Assembly (NCBI RefSeq): GCF_000687475.1
Contig: NC_057319.1
Coordinates: forward strand, 124,001 to 188,000
Origin: Ustilaginoidea virens
Taxonomy: Eukaryota; Ascomycota; Sordariomycetes; Hypocreales; Clavicipitaceae
Reading direction: 5' to 3'
Length of the DNA stretch: 64,000 nt
This document shows positions 22,740-33,218 of this stretch, in pieces (the stretch's first letter is position 1; every line of letters begins with the position of its first letter). Below the pieces are notes generated by a model that worked only from the letters and a program-made list of their open reading frames with translations, was not told where the DNA came from and made no database searches. The translations under genes and the position numbers were made by a program.

Positions 22740-24231
22740 GCAGCCTTGTTCCAGCTGGCTCCCGACCCGACCCGACCGCGTTTGGATCTGCAAAAGGCCC
22801 GTCCAGCGCTGACATGGTGTGCAAGCAGTCGGTCTGGTCTGGCGACTTGCGCCACCGGCATTTGGCTGGCACCTACAGTACCTAGGTAGGTACCTACACT
22901 ACAGTAGGTACATACCCCGTATTGAACTTTGAAGGCACCTAACTGGGGACCTCGGCAAAGCCGCGCTCTTCCGCCACTGGAGCGATTGACCAGAACAACC
23001 AGCAGAACAACCACCAGACGACTGCCAGGCCCCGACGGCCAAAAGAAACCGTCAATGAACCGAACCTCGATTGATGATGTGGCCTGCCTTCTCCGCACGT
23101 ACGCAAACTGCGTCGTAGCAAGGAAGTTGAGTGCAGCAGTCCGGATGCCCCAGCCCGCACCCAGGGCTCGGCTGCCTGCTGCTGCTGCCCCCCCACACCA
23201 CGTCCGTTTTTGACTTCCCGTGCGGAAACATCATGCATCGATGAATATGCGCTCTTGGCAAACGGCAACGGCGCGGCCGCCCGCTCAGTGGCGTGCTGTG
23301 ATTGCGACCGATCATTCCAAGCATCACGGTGCGCCGTCGTCGCTCCGGCTCTGCATCCCGTTACAGAGTACAACATCATGCTTCGTATCCGGACGGCAAC
23401 TTGACAGCCAAGCCAGCCAGCCCGTGACGCAGCCACCGCCCGTGCGGCCTGCATCCACCTAGCCAACAGCCCCCCCCCCAGCCGGCAGCTCAAAATCTTG
23501 CCTCCTGCCAGCTTTATATATATTGAGCCTGCCTACATACAGCCGCCTTTTTACCCGCCCACGGCGACGAGACAATCCTCTCTCCGCGCAATCCCTCGAT
23601 CCGATCCAGCCGGCTTGTTTCGCCCGGTCCACTTGAGCCGGACGCGTCGAGTGGCGCCGTCTGGGATGGGGAGTGCGCGGGATTTCTGCTGGCGTTCGGC
23701 TTAACCTCTGTTCTGGCATTGAGACGGCAAGGCAAAGGGATATATATATATGTGCCTATGTGGCTTTCCATGGCTGGCAGCCTGCCAACCTGGCTTGCCA
23801 GCGTCGGAATGGCCACCTGCCTTGTAGACGACGGACTGCTGTCCTGCAGAAATGGCAGCATTGTAGACTGGGCAGTGTTCGGTGTGTCTTGCGTGACCGT
23901 TACTTGGGATTGCGCCGTACTTGGCCACCAATGAACCTTGTCCGGATCAAACATCTGATAGAGCGAGTGCAGAACCCGTCAGTGCCAGCTCTCATTGCAG
24001 ATGGACGGGCGAATGGCGCATAAACCGTTCTCCATCTGTCTGCTCCCATTCCCCATCGCCATCTTCCACGTAAACTTGCCTCACGACGAATTCACTAGGT
24101 GGAGCACAGAAAAGGTCTAGTGCTAAAAACAAATATTGCATTACAAACTATAGGATGCAATCATGCTATTCGTAGGGTATCATTGTCACCACGAGTTATC
24201 CTTACCAGACTCGCACAAGCAAGTATCCCCT

Positions 24232-24863
24232 TCATTCGTTTTTGCTCTTCGCCTCAGCCTCGGCCTTCTTTTCCACATCATGTTCAACACCACGCTGCTG
24301 AGCCTTGCCATCAGCACGCATCTGGTCGTAGTGAGCCTGTCCATCCTTATCTCCTGTCAAACTAGAAATGGCCCCGCCGACCGTTCCTTGAATGCGAGAA
24401 GCCGCCCCTGAACCCAAATCGCTGAGCTGTCCCTTGGCTTCTTGTTGTTGACCTTCGAGGTTTTGTTGACGACCGGCCGACTTCAGATTCTAATCACTCT
24501 CATTAGCCTCACATCATATAAGCCGACAAGACGGGCCTTGGAGCCAAGTCATGAATTGCTTACCTCGCTGCCAATCAAACCGCCAACGGTTTCCTTAGCA
24601 GAGCCAACGGTCTGATTCCACGATCCAGCGGCACGGTCAGGGTGATCTTTGCTGGCACCTCCGTCCGAGGAGATGGTGGCACCCGGAACTTTAATGGCTG
24701 CCTTGGAAGCATCGTGCTCAACCTTGGCCGCATCTTGCTTTGCATCGCCCTTGGCCTGGTCTCCAGTGCTGCCAGTCAGGCTGCCGATAGCACTTTGAAT
24801 GGCACCAGTAGCGGAGTCGACGTACGATTGGAGAGTGGAAGGGGCTTGCTTGTTGTCAGACAT
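24232..24863 (-). CDS. CsbD-like stress protein (mismatch/cruciform DNA recognition protein family)
   Basis: Exons 24863-24564 and 24489-24232, 185 residues. The start chosen is the ATG giving MSDNKQAPSTLQSYVDS, because upstream codons in the same frame are leader-like. The protein is small, hydrophilic and low in aromatic residues, with repeated Gly/Lys/Gln-rich helices: ATGAIQSAIGSLTGSTGDQ, AAGSWNQTVGSAKETVGGLI, NLEGQQQEAKGQLSDLGSG and RIQGTVGGAISSLTGDKDG. This CsbD-like pattern is shared with fungal proteins annotated as mismatched-base-pair and cruciform DNA recognition proteins. Such proteins are usually stress-induced; direct DNA binding is established for few of them. The two exons each carry one pair of repeats, suggesting internal duplication. 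The C-terminus is highly charged (VEKKAEAEAKSKNE). Confidence 0.8.
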
Positions 24864-26078
24864 GATGGATATAGTTGATGAGTTTCTTGTAGTCACAGGT
24901 TGGAGAATGTCCAGCAAAAAGGAGCAAGAAAGTGTGTGGTGATGGTGAAGAGGGAGAAAGAATTGAAGAAATCCAAGGAAACGGACAGTATTAATACTAG
25001 TTGGCGCGTTTGCTAGCAAGGCAAGAGCTTGCACAGGGGCAGCAAGGCAGGCAGACCCCTGCCAAGGAAACTAGACGAGACCGTAAAGCAAGTTCGCAGG
25101 AAAGAGGGAGGACCAGATCGATCCGGACCTTATCGGTGATGTCATTGTCCCTGTCGCAAACGATGGGTCCTGCATCTTGCAACCCCTCATCAGCGCAGAG
25201 GCCAGAGGGAAATCGAGAGCTTGTTTCGGATGTCTTTACATGTAGGCTCTGTTTTTTGCAAGATACCCGAGATCAGGTTTTTTTTTCCCCCGAAAATTCA
25301 CAAGGAACTATAATGCAAGAACTTGCCTGGACGAGCATTTTGCTGATCGTGATACACAGAGCAAGCTTGCAACGCAAAATGATGTGGGGCTCGCGGTGGA
25401 TGGCAGCTGCCAGGAGAAACAGGGAAGGTTCGCGGGGTAATTCATGACGTCATCACACCTGTCAGTTTCTCCCTGGACCACTGACGTGCAGTGTCCGCTC
25501 AATCGCGTGTCGTCGACTCATAGTCCCGGGAATCTGCGCTTGCGTTCTGTCCAGAAAGCCGATCCGGAAGGGCACGTGGGGGGCTGACTGAGACGCCAGC
25601 AAGGGCTTTGACCTCAAATCACTCACGATACCTGCCCACTACGCCACCTTGCTTCGAAGGTTTTTCTTTTGCTTCGGATCCTCCGATTCTGTACACCCCT
25701 GCTCTAAACGCAGAACAGAGCCTTGCCGGTGTGCAAGCATGCCTCTGGTTATGTTGAAGAGCTATGACCAGAGTGCGTCTACTTCACCAGCTGCCTGACT
25801 TTGAGAATCCATAGAGTACGTCGATGTATGTATGAATGAGTGCAAGGAAGGCCGAATCTTGTGGACGGTTTTCAGCTGTTTCAACGCCGACTCTGGTAAA
25901 CTCCAATTATCAGGCGTACGAGCCTGCTAGGAATAACCCCTTGGTTCGCAAGTCTTGTTCTCGTCTAAACAATTATGCACCGAGTTATCCATAACGTTAC
26001 TACAACCCAATTACCACAGTCAGGATGAGAGATCTTTTCCTTCCGTCTAAATTACTGCTTTCTTAAGCCGCCTGTCAT
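24864..26078. other. Intergenic region
   Basis: It follows the Rvs167 3' end and precedes the CsbD-like gene (both minus), so the left part is the CsbD promoter. The CT-rich mirror at 24890-24990 is probably its leader. No gene seen. Confidence 0.55.
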
Positions 26079-27587
26079 TCAAACTTGCACATAATTGCCT
26101 AAAGAGATTTCTTGTCAGTTGGACTAGTTTCAATGACGCACAACATGGTGATTGATCTTTACCTGGAAATTGACCCTCCTTGCCATTAAGTCGTCCAGTC
26201 CACCACTCGTTTTCATTCTGTGTCCTGGATACAATCTCAATCACGTCGCCGGCTCGGAAGCTCAAATCCCCGTCGGCTTGCGCCGAATAGTCGTAAAGCG
26301 CTGTAACTGTCTCTGCTGCTGGCGCTGCTGGCGCTGCTGTCAAGCGCTTGGGCTTGGGCTTTGGCGGCGGAGGCTTCGCCTTGGCGGCGGCAATGGTCGA
26401 CAGAGCAGTGTTGTTTCCAGGGGAATATGGTGGCGGCGCGGCTTGGCCGGCGTCGCTGGAAGTGCGACCGTACGCGCCAGCCTTGGGACTCGTACTGCTG
26501 CTTGTTGCCGACGGTCCGGCAGTAAGTAAGCCGGGTTGCTTGCCGCCTTCGAGGGCTGGTCGAGCGCCGTATCGGATCGGCCGAGGCCTTCCAGTGGTCT
26601 TGAAGCGGCAGATCGACAAGGCCTCTGCTCGTTCTTGGATATCCCCCCGCTTTTGGATGAAAGCCTCCTCGATGTCGAGGGTCAGGTCAAAGTATCCAAT
26701 GTCGCATCGCTGCATTCGTTCGTGAAGCGTGTAAAAAACATTGAGTTGCATATAATAGAATGATTGAAAAAGAGGCTGAATGAATTCCTGTTCCAGGGCA
26801 AAGAGCTTGGGCAAATCGTCTTTTAAAAGGTTGTTGAAATACTCAAAGTCCTGCGTTGCCTGCTCCACATCTCCCTCTGCTTTCCACAATGCCTTTTCGT
26901 CCTTGGCCGAGCGCTCCTTTTTGTCTTGCAGCTTCTTTAGGGCAGCGCGGTGTCGGTCATAGTCGAGCTTCTTGTGTTCTCGTTTGACAGCCGTTTTCCG
27001 AATCACCTTGATCACGTCCATCAGCTCCGTAGCTGGGCGGATAACCCTAGACTCAATCATTTCCAGTTCCGGTGCGAGCGTCTCTTGCAACTCCTTGACG
27101 ATGGACTCGTACTCCTCGCAGGCAGCTATTCCTTCGGGGTTTCCCTCGGGTTTGATGCTATTGGGGTCAGACATGCGTCCTGAAATCGGCTTGTAGATTT
27201 CCGTCATGGCCTTGCTGAACTCGATCTGGTGATTGAGCATGCCGTTGATGGCTTCAAAGTATTTTTTGGACTCATCGTGGAGTTTCTTCGTCTCGGTCTC
27301 TAATTCTTGGAAACGGCGCTCGGCGTCGATGTACACCGCATCCTTGGTGTGCTCTCCAATGTTGAACTTGTGCTTGAATTGTTGAGGCGCCTGGGTGTTG
27401 TAGAGGCAGTGTTAGTTTCCGGCGATGTGCGCGCATGTCCAGCGCAGGCGCAAAGACTTGACGCTCTTGGACTTTGCTTCCAGGAAGGACGCAAACAGAG
27501 AAGTGAGGGGGGGCAACATCAACCAGCAAGGCTTCCCGTGTCAGAACGTACCCGGGTTAGACTCTTTGAAAAGCCTTTGAGACTCAT
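26079..27587 (-). CDS. RVS167: BAR-SH3 amphiphysin-like protein Rvs167
   Basis: Exons 27587-27552, 27390-26163 and 26098-26079, 427 residues. The spliced start MSLKGFSKSLTRAPQQFKHK is the amphipathic N-terminus of Rvs167. The BAR domain (about residues 20-245) contains KDAVYIDAERRFQELE, KEYESIVKEL-like helices and LEQEFIQPLFQSFYYMQLN. A Gly/Pro/Ala/Ser-rich linker with KPKPPPPKPKPK-like sequence follows (about 260-370). The SH3 domain is last (about 372-427: VTALYDYSAQADGDLSFRAGD, NEWWTGRLNGKEGQFPGNYV). The final exon codes only GNYVQV and the stop, so without the last splice the SH3 would lose its conserved NYV strand. The protein works with Rvs161 in membrane scission at endocytic sites and in actin-patch organisation. 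Confidence 0.94.
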
Positions 27588-28400
27588 AATGATGCAATAC
27601 GAGCGCAATTCTGGATTAACGCGAAACAAGGAGTGATTTTTGGAGAATTATATTTTCGCGGAGAGGTGGGCAGGACGACGGGCGCCTGGCTTTGTGTTTG
27701 AGGCGGAGCCAGAAGGAGGGCGTTGACGTCGGTAGGCGGCTGGTGGCATTACATACTACGGAGTACGGAGTACCCCGTACGAAGTACCAGCACGCTCAAA
27801 GTGTATAGTATGCAGAGTACCGAGAACAGGGGCCTCGGCCATGCTTGGGAATTGTTGGTGACGGCTTTGCAGTGGCTGTGTCGAGTGGCGCAAGCAGTCG
27901 ACATGTAAGTTCCGCCGACTCGCTCACTGGACGCATTGCAAACACATGCCAAGCTCGGTTTATAGCAGGCGCCGGGATTAGGAACTCCATGTCAAGGAGT
28001 GACGGTCTCATCATTCCCAAAGAGACATAGCAATCCACCCTCATCGTACGGAGTATTTTGGAGGGATTCCTCGTCTCGTCTTCCTTGTGCAGTTCGGCCG
28101 GCCATCTGCAACCCAAAGGCGGCCAAATGGGTCACGCTAACGCATTTGGGACGCACAGGCCAGCGGAGAGGAGAAGCTGGACATTCCGGCCAATCGCAGC
28201 GGCCCCACCAGCACATCTATCTCCGAGTGGCCGAGCTTTGCCCATGACAAATCCGATCTCCCTGCAGCTCATGGCGCCTCCTCCAAAGGCGACGCTTAAA
28301 AATTTCCCTCCTCGCCTCCTCCTCTCCTCCTCCACCTCAACCGCTCGACGGGCTTCGAGCATCCGCACATGCAACTGCCCGCATCAGACTCTTCACAGCC
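27588..28400. other. Divergent intergenic region (Rvs167 / Nfs1)
   Basis: It contains the promoters of both flanking genes. A TACGGAGTACGGAGTA double motif with its complement CCCCGTAC lies at 27755-27780, and a further copy at about 28046. Confidence 0.55.
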
Positions 28401-30225
28401 ATGTCCAGTTTATCAGCTTGTGCGCTGCGGACAGCGAGCCGCCGAGCCGCCGCAAGCTCTTCGCCCTTGCGAAACCTGCCCCGTGCCGCCTTGGTGGCGA
28501 CGCGGTCCCCGGCTCCGAAAAGGGGATATGTGACCGAGACCAGACATGACCAAGCGCGCGTGGAAACCGCCATCAAGTTGGACAAGAAAGATTTTGCGGA
28601 TATCCCTCCTCCTCCGATGGGTGCACCTGCCGATGTCAAAGTCAGCCCCATGGCTGGTATGTGTGCGAAAATGCATTCCTTGAAACACGTCATTTGAAAA
28701 CTCTCATTTACCGACTCATCTGGCGCTATGCAGAAGTTTTGAAACAGGCCACCGTTCTGGAAGAAGGACAACGGCCGATCTACCTAGATATGCAATCGAC
28801 AACACCGGTTGACCCCCGAGTGCTCGATGCGATGATGCCGTTCTATGTCGGCGTGTATGGCAACCCGCACTCCCGCACTCATGCCTACGGCTGGGAGAGC
28901 GAAAAGGCTGTCGAGGAGGCGCGCCAACACATTGCGTCACTGATTGGTGCTGACCCCAAGGAAATCATCTTTACGTCCGGGGCCACGGAAAGCAACAACA
29001 TGAGCATCAAGGGCGTGGCCCGATTTTTTGGTCGATCCGGCAGGAAGAAGCACGTTGTCACCACACAAACGGAGCACAAGTGTGTGCTTGATAGCTGCCG
29101 ACATTTACAGGACGAGGGGTTCGACATCACCTATCTCCCGGTGCAGAACAATGGACTCGTCAATATGGCGGATCTAGAGGCTGCCATCAAGCCCGAGACC
29201 GCTCTCGTCAGCATCATGGCCGTCAACAACGAGATAGGCGTGATCCAGCCCATGGAGGAGATTGGCAAGTTGTGCCGCCAGAAGAAGGTCTTTTTCCACA
29301 CAGACGCTGCCCAGGCCGTGGGCAAAATTCCTCTCGATGTCAACGCCATGAACATTGATTTGATGTCGATTTCCTCTCACAAGATTTACGGCCCCAAGGG
29401 TATTGGCGCTTGCTACGTGCGAAGACGGCCCAGGGTTCGATTGGACCCTATCATCACTGGTGGTGGCCAGGAACGTGGTCTCCGAAGCGGCACCCTAGCT
29501 CCCCCGCTGGTCGTAGGTTTCGGCGAGGCATGCCGCATCGCCAAGGATGAAATGGAGGTGAGTTTGGATTCCTCATGTCTGCCGTCAAACCCACGCCTTT
29601 GCTCAGCACTTTATTTTGTGATGATTTGCTCTACATGCATGGCTTTCTGAATGGCCCTTTCTGAATGGCCCGTGACACGGCCGTTCGTGTTGATTGAAGC
29701 ATCCTGTCTGATTTGAGTCTGCCGTTTGGCTTTCTTTTAAATTCTTGCACAAGCTTTGCGCAATGCGGAAGACTCGTGTGAACACGGCTGACTTGCTCAA
29801 AGTACGATTCCAAGCGGATCAAAACCCTGTCGGATCGTCTTCTGAAGGGCCTCCTCTCCCTGGAACACACCTCGCAGAACGGCGACGAGCACGCCTTCTA
29901 CCCTGGCTGCGTCAACGTGTCGTTTGCCTACGTGGAAGGAGAGTCCCTGCTCATGGCGCTGAAGGATATTGCGCTCTCTTCTGGCAGCGCGTGTACGTCG
30001 GCCTCGCTGGAACCCAGCTACGTCCTTCGTGCGCTCGGAAACAGCGACGAGAGCGCCCACAGCAGCATCCGATTCGGCATCGGACGGTTCACGACGGAGG
30101 CCGAGATCGATTACGTGCTCAAGGCTGTCCAGGAACGGGTCAACTTTTTGAGAGAGCTGAGCCCCTTGTGGGAGCTCGTGCAGGAGGGCGTTGATTTGAA
30201 CACGATTCAGTGGAGCCAGCACTAA
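28401..30225 (+). CDS. NFS1: Cysteine desulfurase Nfs1, mitochondrial
   Basis: PLP-dependent enzyme that takes sulfur from cysteine for Fe-S cluster assembly with Isd11 and Isu1, and for tRNA thiolation. Exons 28401-28656, 28734-29557 and 29803-30225 give 500 residues. The N-terminus is Arg/Ala/Ser-rich without acids, as for a mitochondrial presequence. Core motifs: [52 protein letters not shown], and the PLP lysine in [13 protein letters not shown]. The flexible catalytic-cysteine loop is [19 protein letters not shown]. The C-terminus [20 protein letters not shown] is the long eukaryotic/IscS-type tail. Exon 1 ends inside a variable region (KVSPMA), exon 3 starts at [14 protein letters not shown]. 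Length and motifs are as expected and no damage is seen. Confidence 0.97.
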
Positions 30226-31121
30226 CCAGGTCTCGGGGGGTTCGGGCCCGGGGTCCGCGTGCTTGTTTTGGACGATGCGGAGCATCACGAAATTGCGGGG
30301 ATTCTTCTGGCGTTTTGGGCGAGGACACACGCACACTGCGAGGATGTACTTTGGGCGTGAGCTGCTTTTGCTTTCGCGACAGCACTGCATGTATAACACG
30401 ATACCTCTTTTCTGCACAATGGATGATGCATGGGATACGGGAATGGAATGCCTCGCCGGGCATTTGTCTGTCTGTCACTAACGCCACGGGCGAGAAAGGG
30501 GGGGGGCTTCTAATGAATTCTACCTGCCTACCTACCTGTTCACATCTGCTCCGTACTTTCAGTCCGTATCACGAGCCGGCCCTGGCGAGCCGACCGCCCG
30601 ATACAAAACGCCATGCTTAGCCGTCCCATCCGCCAAGTCCGGGCAAAAAACTGCACAGAGCCCACCCGGCCCAGCGAAGTGTCCACGTCGCACGCTCCAC
30701 AGGCAGCAGTGCTGGTGGCGACGCGCTCTACATTGGCGCTGGTGTGATTCCGATGATGTCTGGTGCGGGTAACGAACGACGTTGCTAGAGAACAAGGTCC
30801 GCAGTGTCGCGTACCTGGGTGCTCGTGACGCACGGTCGCAAAAATCATGGGGATTCAAGCCTCGTGGCTGGTTAATTGTGGCAGGTTGCCCTTGCGGGTG
30901 GCACGCGACTGGCAAAGAAAGAGGGGGACATGAACATCATGCAGCGAATGCTAAATCACACTCGTTTTGAAGTAATCAACTGCCCTAACCAAGGTGTACC
31001 CGACCACAGCACAAAAAAAAAAAAACGCCGCAGCAATGGAGCCAAATAAAAAAAAATCGTAAATCAAGGGGGGCCAAAGAGGATCCCGTCAAAGAGCAAT
31101 CCAGTCTAAAACGTTCCCCGT
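30226..31121. other. Intergenic between convergent Nfs1 and glutamine synthetase
   Basis: Mostly 3' flanks. A-runs at about 31010-31025 and 31047-31056. No gene seen. Confidence 0.55.
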
Positions 31122-33218
31122 CTACAGCTTGCCGAATATCGACGTCATGAGGATCTTGGTGACGCGGTAGGGATCGGCGTTGGAGGCGGGCCGGCGGTCT
31201 TCAAAGTAGCCGTAGCCCTTGGCGGCCGTCTCGCGCGGGATGCGGATCGACGTGCCGCGGTTGGCGACGCCCCACGAGAAGCAGTCGATGGAGCCCGTCT
31301 CGTGGCGGCCCGTCAGGCGCTGGTCGTTGTCCTCTCCGTACTCCTTGATGCAGGCGACGTGGTGGGGCTCGAGCTTCTTGAGCGCCTCCTCGATGTGCTT
31401 CATGCCGCCCTCGACTCGCATTTCCTTGGTGGAGAAGTTGGAGTGCAGGCCGGCGCCGTTCCAGTCGCCCTTGATGGGCTTGGGGTGGAACGAGACCTTG
31501 ACGCCAAAGTCCTCGGCGACTCGGGCGAGGATGAACCGCGCGGCCCAGAGCTCGTCGCCCACTGAGAAGGCACGGATCAGCATGGATGGCTTGGGAAGGC
31601 GGAAGGGCTGCACTTACTGCTGATGCCCTCGCAGGGCCCCACCTGGAATTCCCACTGCGCGGGCATGACTTCGGCATTGGTGCCCGAGATACGAATGCCG
31701 GCATCTGAAGTTGTGTTAGACGAGGCTTCCAAAAAAGACACGATTCTGGGCGGGCTGGAGGGGGGGCCTTTGCAGAGTAAGGCAGGATAATGGTCGGCTG
31801 CAGATTGCAAAGACTTACAGAGACAAGCCTTGTAGTGAGAGTCGACAATGTCACGCATGACTACCTTGCCGCTGCCGACACCGCAGTAGTAAGGGCCCTG
31901 ACTGTAATCGAGACGTTAGCACCAAAAGCCGGAGACGCTCCAAAGGTCAAGGGCCAGTCGTGGGAGGGGCAAGACATACGGAGCGGGGAAACCACCGATG
32001 GGCCAGCCGAAAGGCCGGTCGTCGTGGTCCAAGAGCGTGTACTCCTGCTCAAGACCGAACCAGGGCTCGTGGTCCGCATAAGCCTCCATCACCTTGGCGC
32101 ACTCGTGACGGTAGTTGTACTTGTTTGGGGTGCCATCGGCGCCCCAGCACTCGGCAAGGACAATGATGTTGGGGGATCCACGGAAAGGATCGGGGTAGAC
32201 GGCGCAGGGGCGCAGATAGACGTCCGAGTTCTCGCCGGGAGCCTGCTCTGTGGAGGAGCCGTCAAAGTTCCACACGGGAAGGTCCTCTGGCTTGTACTTT
32301 TTATCGGGAAGAGTCTGTTGGAGCGCATCACGTTAGCTCGTCTGGCATCTTGTGCCTGGTCTCGCCAATACCAAGAGGGAAGCCGCGCGAGATTTGAAAC
32401 GCCCGGTCCGCTGCGCTACGTCACTGCACAATGACTTGCTCGTTGGGGAGCATTTGACGGGGTGCGAGTTTGCTTGTGATGCCGTCATTGCGTGGGCCCG
32501 CGAGGCCGACGTGTTGCCGTCTTTCGCGCCTTGATTGGCTCGCAGAATCGCAGCTTGGTGGGGGGGGATGCCCATTCCAGGAGTGGATCGCCACGCACCA
32601 GCCGATACAATGGGGATTCGCACAGCCCCATTGGCGGCTGAGTTTTTTTTGGGGCCACGCAGACGAACAGAGCGCCCAGCCCCAGCCACCACCACCAGAC
32701 CAGGTGCGAAATTCCACGTCCGGGTAAAATTCAGGTCGGGCGGAACAACTCGGAATCTGGCGCCACGGATTCGTGTGCAGGCCGCAACGCAGGGGGGGCG
32801 ACGCAGGGGGGAGAGAGGGAAGACCGGTCCGCTTCACGAGATGGGGCGATAGAGAGCGGAGGGATATGGTAGAGTGACAGGGCTGTTTCTAGGCAGACTC
32901 ACCCTGGATTTTGATCGAGTTTCACCGCGGGCGTCCACCCAGACGTACTCGGCCATGATGGAGCCCTTCTGGTCGAGCTTGAGGTATTTGTTGAGCTGGA
33001 AAGCGTCAGTTGGTCAGCAAAGATACAATCAATCCCTTGATGTCGACGGGTCGGGCAAACCGGTTTCGTACAGTCTCCGTCCTGGAGGACAAAACTTCGC
33101 GGGTAGCCTGCGCAGGCAGACATTGTTAGTTTAAGCTTAGTCCGGGTGCGTCTACTGCAGCATGCAGGGTATCCAGCGGCGGAAACAGCGGGCGGGAGCC
33201 AGATCCATCACTTACCAT
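31122..33218 (-). CDS. Glutamine synthetase (type II, cytosolic)
   Basis: ATP-dependent glutamate-ammonia ligase, the main ammonium-assimilating enzyme. Seven coding exons: 33218-33216, 33107-33072, 32995-32903, 32314-31980, 31901-31819, 31704-31618, 31561-31122; 1077 nt, 358 residues, the usual eukaryotic length. The first coding exon is just the ATG, followed by [12 protein letters not shown], then [21 protein letters not shown]. Signatures: [75 protein letters not shown] and [19 protein letters not shown]. The end, with [21 protein letters not shown] and [12 protein letters not shown], is the C-terminal active-site part. Intron 3 is the largest (588 nt) and could hold regulatory sequence. 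Expression of such genes is usually nitrogen-controlled; no motif was assigned here. Confidence 0.96.

Larger units (their letters stand above)
18828..24231. other. Gene-poor stretch of about 5.4 kb
   Basis: No coding region here shows recognisable motifs; all long frames look like chance frames. Contents: a (CCATGA)n repeat at 19967-20004, an A-run at about 20965-20985, a CACTGCACTG repeat at 21944-21972, an A-run of nearly 30 at about 22710-22738, a CCTAGGTAGGTACCTAC palindrome cluster at 22870-22912, and TACGGAGTA motifs at about 20285 and 21408. A TTTATATATATTGAG sequence at 23512-23526 resembles a TATA box but leads to no gene I can support. Confidence 0.5.

Noticed and set aside
25600..25680. 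Possible tRNA-like sequence
   Set aside because: No cloverleaf with acceptor and T-arm pairing could be formed, and no clear B box was found.
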